A DNA stretch of 64,000 nt from Gorsachius magnificus. Taxonomy: Eukaryota > Chordata > Aves > Pelecaniformes > Ardeidae. The notes under the pieces were generated by a model, which saw nothing but the letters and a program-made list of their open reading frames with translations, did not search any database and was not told the origin of the DNA. Shown here one piece after another: positions 23,766-35,205 of the stretch (its first letter is position 1; every line of letters begins with the position of its first letter). The translations under genes and the position numbers were made by a program. Where the stretch lies: assembly GCA_034008185.1 (NCBI GenBank), contig CM067082.1, positions 124,559,988 to 124,623,987 of the forward strand, written 5' to 3'.

Positions 23766-26700
23766 AACAAGCAGCAACCTCAGAGGAAGAGGTGGCCTCT
23801 TCTGTGGCCTACAGCTAGAGAACTGCAGTGCTCAGAAATACAGGAACACCAATTCATCCTTCCCAATCTCCAGCCAAGCCTACAGGCTCTGGATCCGATA
23901 GTTCTCCTTATCACAGTTAGGCAGTCTGCTTCTAAAGTCAAGGTACCTAAGTAATCAAAAGGCAACAAATATTGCTTAGACTGCAAGTTAGCAGGCTTTA
24001 AAATTGTACCTTTCATTCTGGACAAGCTACATAAGAAAATTCTTATGAGTCATTTTTCACTCTCTTCTGAAGCCTGTACCCACTTGTGATGTCTGGGGTT
24101 TTTTTCTGGTAGTGAGATACCAAAAACACGTAAAACAGAAAAATAAAAACTTATCAAAGAATATTTTCACCCTGAAATGTGTGAAAAGGCTAGAAATCTG
24201 ATGATAAGGTAAGGGGTTTAATAGGATAGACATTAGTGCCATATTGGTCTTGAGTAAGGCAGCCAACACAAGGTCTTGCTTTAACCCTTTATTCTGAATA
24301 TTTGCATTATTCTTACCCATTGTATTCCACCCAGGTGGCAAGAGCTTAAACCAGTGACAGCAGGGTACTGTTTAATCAATTCCTTTGGAAAATCACATAG
24401 GTCTGTACTGTTCCATACAGAAAATAGAAATTATATTAGCTATAATTCAAAGAGGACAAATTTGGGGAGAGGAGGAGGCTGCTGAACTGTGACGAGTTTC
24501 TATGTTAGTTTTCCCAGACTTTCCATCTCCTGCACTTATTTAAGGAGAGTGAGTACTATCACCACACAGGGCTTTTTATACCTGCAGTGTCTGACCTGGC
24601 CTAAGCAGTGATGAAAATGGCTGCTCACGATCCTATCTCAAGCAAGGTAAGTACCAAAGCAGCCTAAAGTGGCATTAACTAAAAGTTTAAATAAAAGCAG
24701 GCAAAGTGAAACTGCATCAGCCCAACCTTTCTGGTCCCTGCCTGTCCAAGGTCTGAGTGATCACTTCTCATCCATCAGACACCGTGGAGGTTTGTGGTTA
24801 ACTCTTTGCAGGTGCGACTTCACAAGGGCTATTTGTGTTAAAGTGGCCTCTCATGGAGAGGTGTAATTCCTATCGGCTTTTTCCTCTTGTTTGGCCAGAG
24901 GCTGCTTTTGACCTTTACAGGCTTTGAAATTTGATTCATTTCGTATTACGAAATAGCCATTCCTCTGGGCAGTGAATAAAGGTCTTTGAAGTCACCACCT
25001 AGGGCTCCTTAAGTGTTTTCCTGAAGGAAGTGGAGGTGCCTGCTGGCTGCCATTTCATTGTCCTTGCCTGCTTCCCACGGAAGCACCAAGCAGCACATCC
25101 AGTGCTCCTCTGCCCTGCTTGGGTGGAAGAAGGTGTGCAGAGAAGAACCTGCTACTGATTTTGCCTGCTTCTCCCCTAGGCACGAAACAGTGGCTGGCAA
25201 GGGGTGTTCGTACTGATGTGATGGGAATTTGAGGAGAAAGAGGTGGCAAAGCAGAATCAAGGCAGGGGCACACAATGACATTGCTGCAGAGGCAATACCT
25301 AAGCGTGACTGTCTTTCCACCCCCAAACACTATGGAAGTGCAATGACTATGAAAATTGCTTGTAACCACAATATGATGAGACCTGGGAAGCTGTATCAAC
25401 AATAACAACAGTGTTTTGCTTCCTGGGATAAATGATTAATTCACCCCTTATCCTCAGAGACAACTTTTCTTCAAAATCCATTCAAATACCAATATAAAAT
25501 CTAGTCTTAAATGCTGTGTAGTTGTAATACTCTCTACTTAATGCATGCAACACTTCTCCACTGCAATCGACTGACTCCCCACCTTTTCCCAAGAAACGGT
25601 TTTTGCCTCCCTTGGACAAGAAAGCACATTATGTCCAGCATTTTCACCTCCTCCACAACACTGGGAAAAAATCTTAATAACAATCTCAGCGATATTTGCT
25701 GACATTCAAGGCTGACATTTGTACCAGTTCAAATCAGAGCATGTTAGTGAGTGCTTGAAGTGATAACATCCTAATGGAGTCACAAGGAGGTTAAATTTTG
25801 TCCTACTGTGGTAAAAAGATGAACTTTCCATCATGCATAAAACTATTTTTTACATCATCTGTTGAATTTTTGTTAGTTTTAAAACTTCTTTTTCGCATTC
25901 TTAACTTTTTATTATATAGAGCACCGTACGTTGCTCAAAGCAAATTGGGAAAGGTAGGCATTGCACATAGCAGGGAATTAAAAAACAATTATTATGCAGA
26001 GCACCAGAATTATTTGATCACATTGCCACTGAACAGGCCCAGGCAAATATATAGCAAACTCATTCTAAATTCTTGCTTATTAAATCCTTGAAGGAATAGT
26101 AAAAATTCTTAAGCAGTTGTTACTACACAAAATACACATTCACACTGCAGAAACAAGTGCCATTATTGTTTCAACCTTTTTCAGTATGTCTGCATCAGCT
26201 GTATATCATCACTCAAATTAAGGGACGCATTTTTCATTTTTTTTCAGTTTAAACATCACAGCAAACATTCAAAACAAGTTGACTCCTTTGCATGTGAAGA
26301 GCATTTAAAATAACTCAAGCACCTCTAAATCTCAGCGGTAAAATGTGTTTGTAAACCCACAAACTGGCTGCATGGGAAGTTATGAACCAGGTCTCATGGA
26401 TAATAACTGAGCAAATCACCTTTTTTCACTAACGTAAGACATTCTCTTTCACTCATCTGCTTGAAGCATTACAGCAGATTCTGGGACTTGTAGATGTGGC
26501 GCATGGGTTGAAGTCAGAGAGCTCAGTTCTGCGAAAAACCCTCACCAGCACCCAGTGGGTAGCTTACAACCCAGGAAAAGGGAGATCTGTGGTGTGCAGC
26601 TCCATGGTATGCATAGCCACTGCTCTCCATTTCCACCCAGCAAATGTGGGAGAGGCGGAAGCAGCAGGCACAGCAAGGTGGAATTCAGCCACCCTGACTT

Positions 26701-27814
26701 GACCGTCTCAAAGGCAGGTGCCGGTGTCTGAGCTAAATGTGCTACATTACTTCTACAGTCATCAAGAGCAAGGCACACCTCCAAAAGATGATTCACCAGG
26801 CTTATCTTGGGATGTGGTGAATCACCATGTATTGATAATGTAGGGCCTCTTCATAGATTCCTATAAACTGAGACCAGGATGACTAATTTAGACTAATATA
26901 TCTAGCTTTTAAATGTTTAAAAATCAGGTAAAAAATATCATCTAAAATAAGGGCTCTGCTAAGTCTGCTGATGCTCTTTTACTGCTGCTGCAAGGTTTAG
27001 AAGTAGAAATTCATTCTCTTATCCTCAGAGTTTTTCTGCAGGGGTAACCACGCTGATTCAAAAGTAGGGAAAAGCAAGATTTTCCTTAGAAAGATTTCAG
27101 TAACTGAAAGAAATTATCCTGCATACTGTATATATAACACGACCTTTACTTTAGCATGAATTTCCCAAAATACCTTTTACAGTATTTATCAATGATACAT
27201 GCAAATAGTGTTTTACCGTAGTTCATTTAATCTCTTTACAGTGTCCACTTATCTCACTGTATTTATGTTTTATAACTTTCTGGTGATTTTTGTGTCTGAT
27301 ATTGGGAATAGTCAAAGCAATGACCATTATTATTTACAGGAGGTCAGTCTCCCACTTGAGATTATCTAAATCAATATTTAGAAAAAAAATAAATTATGTC
27401 CTGGATCCAGAACAAAATCACAAGATCCAGCAAATCAGTACTGCCAAATTTCCAGTTCTAGATCTAGGGTAGAATTAGCTCTTCATCTTACACTGATGCT
27501 GCGAAGCGAAGGTAAAACTTCTGAAACAGCAAAGAAAGCCAGTTGGTATCACACATGAAATTAGCCTGGAAAAATGGACATTGCTGCCTGTGCAGTCACA
27601 TCTATTCATTGACAGTGAAGAAGAGAATAAAAAAGGGGGAGGGGGGGGAATTATGGATAGAATAGCATATATCAGAGTTAAAAAAGAAATATATCTTCAA
27701 AGGAGAAGCCACAGAAAAAAAAGTCTTTGTGGAAAAAGAACCCTGATTAGAAAAATACAGCTGTAACTGTACATTATTTTAAATGGAAATACAAATTGAA
27801 ATCACACAGGTGGG
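23766..27814. other. Unannotated sequence
   Basis: No gene was recognised. About 25010-25330 is G+C-richer and yields overlapping minus-strand frames of up to 117 codons, but their composition and lack of domains argue against coding. There are octamers at 24300-24307 and 27199-27206, and a G-rich run at about 27630-27650. Confidence 0.55.
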
Positions 27815-28369
27815 TGTCCTGGTTTCAGCTGCAATAAAGTTCATTTTCTTCCTAGTAGCTGGCATAGTGCTGTGTTTTGGATTTAGTACGAGAAGAATGT
27901 TGATAACACACTGATGGTTTGGTTGTTGCTAAGCAGTGCTTACACCAGTCAAGGATTTCTTCAGCTTCCCCTGCTCTACCAGGCACAAGAAGCTGGGAGG
28001 GGGCACAGCCAGGACAGCTGACCCCAGCTGGCCCAAGGGCTATTCCAGACCATAGGATGTCAGGCTTGGGGGGAGCTGGCTGGGGAGGGGGGCAGGGGGG
28101 AGGACTGCAATCACTGCTCGGGGACAGGCTGGGCATCAGCTGGGTGGTGGTGAGCAATTGCACTGTGCATCACTTGCTTCGTTTATTATTATTACTAATA
28201 GTATTATTATTACTACTCCTATTTTGCTTCATTTTATTTCCATTATTAAACTGTTCTTATCTCAGCCCATGGGTTTTCTCTTCCAATTCTCTCCCCCATC
28301 CCACCAGGAGCAGGGAGTGAGCGGGTGGCTGCGTGGTGCTTAGCTGCTGGCTGGGGTTAAACCACATCC
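27815..28369 (+). mobile_element. Solo LTR of an avian endogenous retrovirus, copy 1
   Basis: The element starts TGTCCTGGTTTCAGCTGCAA and ends near GCTGGGGTTAAACCACATCC. It is flanked by an exact 5-bp direct repeat GTGGG (27810-27814 and 28370-28374), a target-site duplication. It is about 555 bp and aligns throughout with the copies at 38.0 and 42.0 kb. Orientation comes from copy 3, where a TATA box precedes an ATTAAA poly(A) signal; here the ATTAAA lies at 28245-28250. No internal retroviral genes accompany it, so it is a solo LTR left by recombination. A 5-bp duplication is compatible with an ERVL-like element, but the class is not settled. This copy has a G-rich stretch where the other copies have the TATA region. 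Confidence 0.9.
28068..28100 (+). other. G-rich tract with quadruplex potential inside LTR copy 1
   Basis: G-runs of 6, 4, 6 and 6 bases are separated by loops of 8, 1 and 2 bases (28068-28073, 28082-28085, 28087-28092, 28095-28100). This is close to the usual quadruplex pattern, although one loop is longer than the common limit of seven. Confidence 0.6.
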
Positions 28370-31300
28370 GTGGGAAGGCAAGGGAGGCTTTTCAGTTGCA
28401 CTGGCAATGGGTGCCCCTAACCCTTCAATGCTGCTGCTGGAAAAGACTCAGTTCTGGTATCTGCGGAGGCTATTTAACATGTGCTAGTGCTGCTCCCCGT
28501 TATAATACTGGGTGCTACAGCTTCTCCTGGAAAACTATCCTGTCCCAGCAGCAGTAGCTGTAGCATGACAGCACCTTTCTGGAGACTCACCATTGAGCCC
28601 ACGGCAAACAGCCACGTTCTATGGCTACATAACCACGACAGCACTGATGGCTTCTTGGCACTTGCAAAGGCAGTGACAGTCATTGCAGCCAATACAGTAA
28701 CAGTTGTGCTGTTTCAACACATAGTAATAAAAAGCTACAGATTACCTGCCTTTTTTTTTTTTAATTTACAGCAAATTTTACATACTTTAGAGATGTAACG
28801 ATGCCACATTCCTGTAAGCATTGGTTCTCTCATTTACTATGAAATGTCCACTGCCTCTCTGTAAAGGGAAGGTGTTGACACTTGGGTGTTTCTTATGATG
28901 AGGAGGTGATCTCAGAGAAACTGCTGTTGCCTACAGTCTGAGTAAAAATGGAGTATTTCCTGAGGATGTAACCTGCCAGGCACTTAATAATGCCAGGAAC
29001 AGCACTATCCCTTGTGAAGAAGGGACCAGTCAATAACAAACTATAAGCAGTAATTTTACAGCACCTGCACTCGAAAGTCTCCCAAGGCCTTCTCTGGCAA
29101 TAAGCACACAGTAAGACAACAGCATGAGTATTAAAACTTTACCGTTCCTGGTAGGTTTACAGCAGAACAATACTGATCATTTTTTAGAAACACCTCCATG
29201 GAAGACTGTTGAGTGAACTACAAGGTATGGCTTGGTCAAGCAATGCTTTGCAAGGGCAAACAGGGAATTTTCACAATGCAGGTTGGTTTGTGTACACCAA
29301 TTATAGGAGACAAATGACATTGGGTACTAGAAAGAGCTGCTTCAATTACCAAAGGCTCTTTCTTCATTTGTTATACAGGGAAAAGCCTTATTAAATGTAA
29401 CACCTTTATTACCGTGGTGCCTGCTAGTGCTATAGCAGTCGGGGAGGAGTCAGTCAGTGGGTGTCTACCGTGAGCTACCTTTCCGAGAAGGATTTCCTCC
29501 TTTGGATAATAAAAACATGGCCCTGTGCTGACCAGAGCAATGTAAACCCACCAGGCAGGAAATATTTCATTAGTAAGTTAAACATACGTAACATCTTATT
29601 TTCATTTCTAAGTCAAAAGAATGAGGAAAAAAAAAGGTTATTCCTGCACTGTGACTGTTGTATGCTTAGCAGCAAGGGCGGGCACTAAAAGGCAGCCACA
29701 GTGGGACAGCTCTTTTCTCTAAGAAGTTCTATATCATGTTAAAAGATGATATAAGCCACAGGAACTTCCAGGCATAAAGAGAAAAGTTGGAAATGTTGAG
29801 CCAGGGAAGGAAAATTAGGTGTGCAAGGGATCAAATAAACAGAGAGTTTTAGAAACAAAACAGATAATCTCTCCCTATATACATTTCTAAAATATAGGTC
29901 TTTTTAAAGAGATATTGAAATGATTAACAAAAAGAGCTGTACTAACAGAATATGGTTAGAAAATTTGGTCTGTGGAAGAAAAGCTGAATTGTTCTTTTAT
30001 TGTTTGTTGAGTTCTATCCTTTCTTATTTGAACAAAAAAAGAAGTAAATCAGAAGCTTATCTCACACCAGATGTCAAGTCTGTATATCCTCTGATTTCAA
30101 AATTCAAAGCTGCACATATATCTTAGATCCAAGACTTGTAAATGACCTCTTTCTTCCTGGTAAAATAAACCAGAAGTTGCAAACCATTGTCTTCTGCATT
30201 TTGGGTTGTTTGATACTGTAGCTTAAATTTAGATGGTTTTTTTTCAGGAGCTAGATCTACAATTTTTTAGTTAAAGGAATATTGAAAGCTGACCTTGAGA
30301 AATAAACCTGAGGAGGAAAAATAGTGTGTATTCAAACCTTGGAAGTATCCTGACAAAATAAATGTAACTAAAACATATAAAATGCCATACTTGTTTTTCC
30401 AACTATAATTTAAGAAATTAAATTTCTGTCTGTCTTTTATATCACAAGCCTTGGATAAATTCCAGAATACACTGCGAATTCTATCCAGAATTGCCCACTT
30501 GCTACGAGATTATATTTATCAGAATATTTACTCCTTTATTACTAGAACTTATCCCTTGCGTTTTTATAAGCACAAAGCAGAAACAACAGGTTGTGAGTGC
30601 TCATCACCTGCAGCACTGACAGCTAAAACGAGCACAAATTTCACAAAGGGATTCGAAGTTCATATATTCCTGCACTGTGATATCACACTGGGAAAGGAGA
30701 AAATGTACTCATTGTAGCTGTCACTACTTTTCAGCCTCTTCATGTTGCCTTTTTAATTTATCATTTACAGCAGCATTGGCCTAATAACAGCACCGCTTTT
30801 TCTTTTTGGCAATTTTATAATGCTTTTACAGAATTCTTACTAGCTGCTCTTCTTCTGAAGCAAGATTTTTATTTATGATGAAATAAGAGAACAAATGTCA
30901 GGTTAATCCCAGCTGAATATCAAAAATGGAAGAGTGTTAGTTATTTCATGCCAAATTATATGTCTGGATGTGATGAGAATGCATCACTGGTACTAGAAAT
31001 AGACACGTCCGCCACGATTTCAAGGAATTTAACCAAAATAAATAAGGATTTGCCCTCCGGAGCTGTGGCTGCATTATCATACTATTCTCTCAGATAGCTC
31101 TATCACAGCAGCACACAGCCTTTCAAAACAATAGTGCACCAAAGGTTTGTACCTGTCTTGCTCCGACTGCCCTAAATCACAACAACAATGCTGGTGTTGG
31201 ACTTTTAAGAAATCATTGTTTTTAACTACAGGCCATTTGCTGGCTGTGAATCACTCGGGGAGGGGCAGAGGTTTTGACAGGTTTTCTGAAGTAACCTTCA

Positions 31301-34300
31301 GAGGTGAACTTGGAAGCCAGTTCCTTCCGTTCAAGATGCTGTCCCATTGTAAAAAAAACAAGGTTTTTAGCGGACACATCTGTTGTTTCAAAGCATTTTC
31401 CCTGTGAGGTAGTTTGTGTATTATCCTCACTACTACATCTAGACCATGAAGTATAGCTCAATGAATAACTAACAGATGATTACATTTATGAATAAAGACT
31501 ACTCATAGCAGACAGCTACTTCCTACAGGTGACAAGCAATCTTCGGCTAGGGCTTCACCTGACTAGTCATTTTGGGACATGATCACAAGGGCTGGAGACT
31601 GATGAAATTATCCTGTCCAACATCAAACACAAAGTGGTTGTAAATCAGCTGAGGCTGTGGCAGGAGGAGAACAACTCATTCTTTATGCGGTACTGGCAGC
31701 TCTTTCACCTAGTAGCTACATTAAGAATCCTAACAATGTCATTAAGTGACCCCAGGAAGAACTTGGTAAGTTTTTATTATTGACATTCGTATGAATTTAG
31801 CATTCATTCAAAGGGGAAAAAAAAAATCCTATGAAACACAAAGCTGCGTTATTGTAAAGCAGTAAAATGGTTTATTGGGGGGGGGGTCGGAGTGTACTGG
31901 GACAACACTCACAAGATACATACATAAAATATGCCTGTTGTAACTCTCCGTTTGACCTTGTAGAGCCCTGTAGGTGCTTAGCTGACGTACCATTATAATA
32001 TCCCAATGGCTTGCTCTGTAAAAAGAAAATGATAAAAGTCTGACCTCTGCAATATAACCTTTTCTTCCCACAGAATAAATAATTGTTTTTCAAAACAAAT
32101 GTAAGTTAAAAAGGCTGCATCTGCCGCTGATGACCTGACATAGACATGATGCAAAGAAACACATTTTAGGAAAGAATTTGGGTGTTACCTTTAGAGACAT
32201 TCAGATTAATAAATACATCCATAGTTGTCCATATGCCTGGGGGATTTTTTCTGTAACTCCTGCTGCTGCTTTTAGAGAGACGATATGTAAATCTGCCCAC
32301 AAACAACAAAATGATCAAAAAAACATTCTCTGTATAACCACATGGGAAAAATAATACCTTGCAGACATAAGATAGCTGACCAAATCTTCATTAGAGAAAT
32401 ATATTCTGAGGGGGAAAAAAACAAAACACAAACGAGACTACGCAGGGTAGACAGAGGTTCAGTAAAGGCCGCTGTTTTGATCTTTGCAAACACACACACC
32501 TGCTAGGCAAGGACATTTGAGCAGATCTGCATGAAAGGAAAATGCACATTGTGATCAGGCGTTCGCTTTGGGAATGGGAATGAAAATGATATCTGTGCGT
32601 TCGTGTACCCTTTAACTCCAGTAGCTCATTCCCCAGCTCACTCGCCCCTTCCCTCTCCAACAGTCTGTTACTTACCTATTAACAAACAGACTTCAAAGTA
32701 ATAAATGTTTCATCTCTGTTAGGTTTTGTTACTGAGCATCACAAAACACAGTGTCAGGATTATTTGTGGAGCATCTAGGATATTAGATATTCAACACAGG
32801 TTGCCCAAATTACTGATAAGGTGATTGTGAATTCACTTTAGTAATGCAGACCTGTTTGGAGGATGGGGGGGATGCGCATGTGACTTCTTAAGGGCTTTCA
32901 TTTTGATGAGCAGAATTACAGGCCTTGTTTCAGTATTCACAGATAGCTGTGTGCAGAATGATTGCTCTGTATCACGTTCTGCAGTACATGATATGTATAT
33001 AGTGCACCCAAACCACGTATTTTCTAAAAATCTCCATTTCATAACACACTTCCCAAAGCTCTTTCTCTCTAATGTCCTCTTGCCTCAATTCTCATAATAG
33101 AAAAATCCATCTTCCCTGCCTCCCTGAAAAAAAAATCCCCTCCTCACCAAGGCATACCCAAAAATTCTCTAAAGCATAAAAATACTGAAGATCAGGGGAA
33201 AAAAAAAGATCCCCTTCAGGGGGAGACATCAAGGGAAAGAAATGAATGGATGGAACAATAATCCTCCAATACGCCAAAGAAATATATTTTCCAAGTGCTT
33301 TACTTGATGGCTATTTCTGTTTTCTCTCTCTTGGCAGTGCTCTTTCAGCGCTTACACTTTAATTGCCCTGCACTTTGTGCGCGGAAGGTATGTGTTGGCT
33401 GGGCGCCAGCGTTGGCTAAGATTCGTCTTGTCACTACAGCGTCTAACAGCGTGTACCAGAACAATATCCCAATTAGATCCCTAAGTGCTGGAAACATGAT
33501 ACACCGACGTTATGTCTCTCTGGGACCCAGAGGTTGGAAGTTTTAGAAAATAGATTAACCCTGAATATTCTTTCTGATCTCTTGCAAGGTCACAGTAAAA
33601 GCCCTGGCAAAATTATTTTTTAAATATTATAAAGCATGGCGATGATGCTGCATTAGCATTTCTAGTGTAGGTTAGAGGAGATTGAGTTTAGTCCCCCCCC
33701 ATGTAGACCTACGTCATAAGCAGAAGTTATCATTTTATCTTTCAAAAGATTGTGGATTAAAATTGTAATCCCAGCAGCATTTTTCCTGCAGATTCCCCAT
33801 CACATTTTTAGCAAAGGGTTTTATTTTACCCCTCACTACACAAATCCCACCTACAGGCCTTGCAGTTATTTCAAGGGAGAAATGTTTACAGATCTGCTCC
33901 ATTAAGTTATTGTTGAAGTACGTTCTCCAAAGTGCCATGCAAACTGGGGAAACCTTCCCAGTAAATATAAGGAATGGAGAACATATTGTGATAAATTTGA
34001 CTTGGAAAATTTCCTTCTGTCCTCCTTTTTTTAACAAATAATGCTGCTATGAAAAATGACTAAACAGATACATTAAGCCTTCCAGAGTCAGTTCTGATCT
34101 TCACTGTAGCATTTTGTCTGTTCCAACATCACTTTTCCTTTCATTTTTAAGGAAAAAAAAATCTTAAAAGTGGAAAATAATTTAGGTTCCTCACGTTTTC
34201 ATTGCTAAAACTCACATTTCCAACTTTGTCCTAGCTTTAAAAATGCACTGATCTAAATACTTTTGTAAGCCTATTTGAAAAATAAAGTGAATTGGATATC

Positions 34301-34863
34301 CTGTATCCTTCCCAACTTGCTCATGGTGTCTCAGGAACAGACACTGACAGGACAACAATAATTTAACTGCTAGGGCCTACATTTTTCCAAGAGAATTTGG
34401 TGCTTGTGAATGGCAAAACACAAAGCTATTCTCTAATGTGGGATCCTATGGACACATAAAGGATCTGGAGCTCCACAGACTTACTTGCACTTTGTATTCA
34501 GTGTTCCAGTTCCCATGTATGTTGAGGACTTTCATTAAGGAGGATTCATATAAAAGTGCCAGATGTCTGAAGTATGAAGAGTTTTCTAGTTCCCAACTAA
34601 TTTTTTAATCTCTCACATGAGCCCTAAAACTCCTGGGCTACATTCACACCTTGCTTCACGTTGGGAAATCTCACAGATGCTGTCAGCACTAATCATAAGG
34701 GGGATGTGGACCATAAAACTGTTCTCCTATGAAGCGGGCAGAGCAAGGCAGACACAACATGGTCTCACTGGGAAGACACCTGAGGGACCTTTGCCTTGAA
34801 CGAATTTCTGTGACTGTGAAAAAAAGAGGACAAGGAATTTCTTTGACTTGCATGACTTACCAA
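28370..34863. other. Unannotated sequence
   Basis: No gene was recognised in this 6.5-kb stretch. A T12 run lies at 28751-28762, and there is a G-run around 31878-31888. About 33350-33520 has a local concentration of CpG dinucleotides and NF1-like half-sites. The 28380-28720 block is G+C-richer but unassigned. Confidence 0.55.
33395..33416. promoter_or_regulatory. NF1-like palindrome in a small CpG-rich patch
   Basis: TTGGC at 33395-33399, a 5-base spacer and GCCAG at 33405-33409 nearly fit the NF1 full site TTGGC(N5)GCCAA. Another TTGGC follows at 33412-33416. The flanking 150 bp holds several CpGs (GCGC, GCGCC, AGCGTG, GACGTT), unusual in this CpG-poor window. The function is inferred from motifs only. 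Confidence 0.3.
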
Positions 34864-35205
34864 CCTAGAATCGTAGAATTGTTTAGGTTTGAAAAGACTT
34901 TAAGATTGTCAAGTCCAACTGTTAACCTAACACTGCCATTCCACCACCAAACCATGTCCCTAAGCACCTCATCTACCCATCTTTTAAATACCTCCAGGGG
35001 TGGGGACTCGACCACTTCCCTGGGCAGCCTGTTCCAATGCTTGGCACCCCTTTCAGTGAAAAATTTTTCCTAATGTCCAACCTAAACCTGCCCTGGCGCA
35101 ACTTGAGGCCATTTCCCCTCATCCTATTGCCCGTTACCTGGGAGAAGAGACCAACACCCATCTCACTACAATCTCCTTTCAGGATATACCTGATAGTATT
35201 AAACT
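34864..35205 (-). mobile_element. CR1 LINE 3' fragment
   Basis: The plus strand reads AGAATCGTAGAATTGTTTAG (diverged 8-mer tail), then reversed CR1 3' UTR and ORF2 end: TCCAGGGGTGGGGACTCGAC, CCTGGGCAGCCTGTTCCAAT and CCTAATGTCCAACCTAAACC. The minus-strand translation contains [20 protein letters not shown] and [16 protein letters not shown], corresponding to the extreme C-terminus of CR1 ORF2. It is about 340 bp long, 5'-truncated, and moderately diverged. Confidence 0.93.

Noticed and set aside
25009..25408. Overlapping minus-strand open frames of 105 and 117 codons
   Set aside because: Two frames are open across the same G+C-richer DNA with no domain or signal. This is what chance gives where stop codons are scarce.
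27919..28320. 133-codon plus-strand open frame
   Set aside because: It lies almost entirely inside LTR copy 1, is low in complexity (Gly/Leu/Ile-rich) and reflects LTR sequence and the TTATTA tract.
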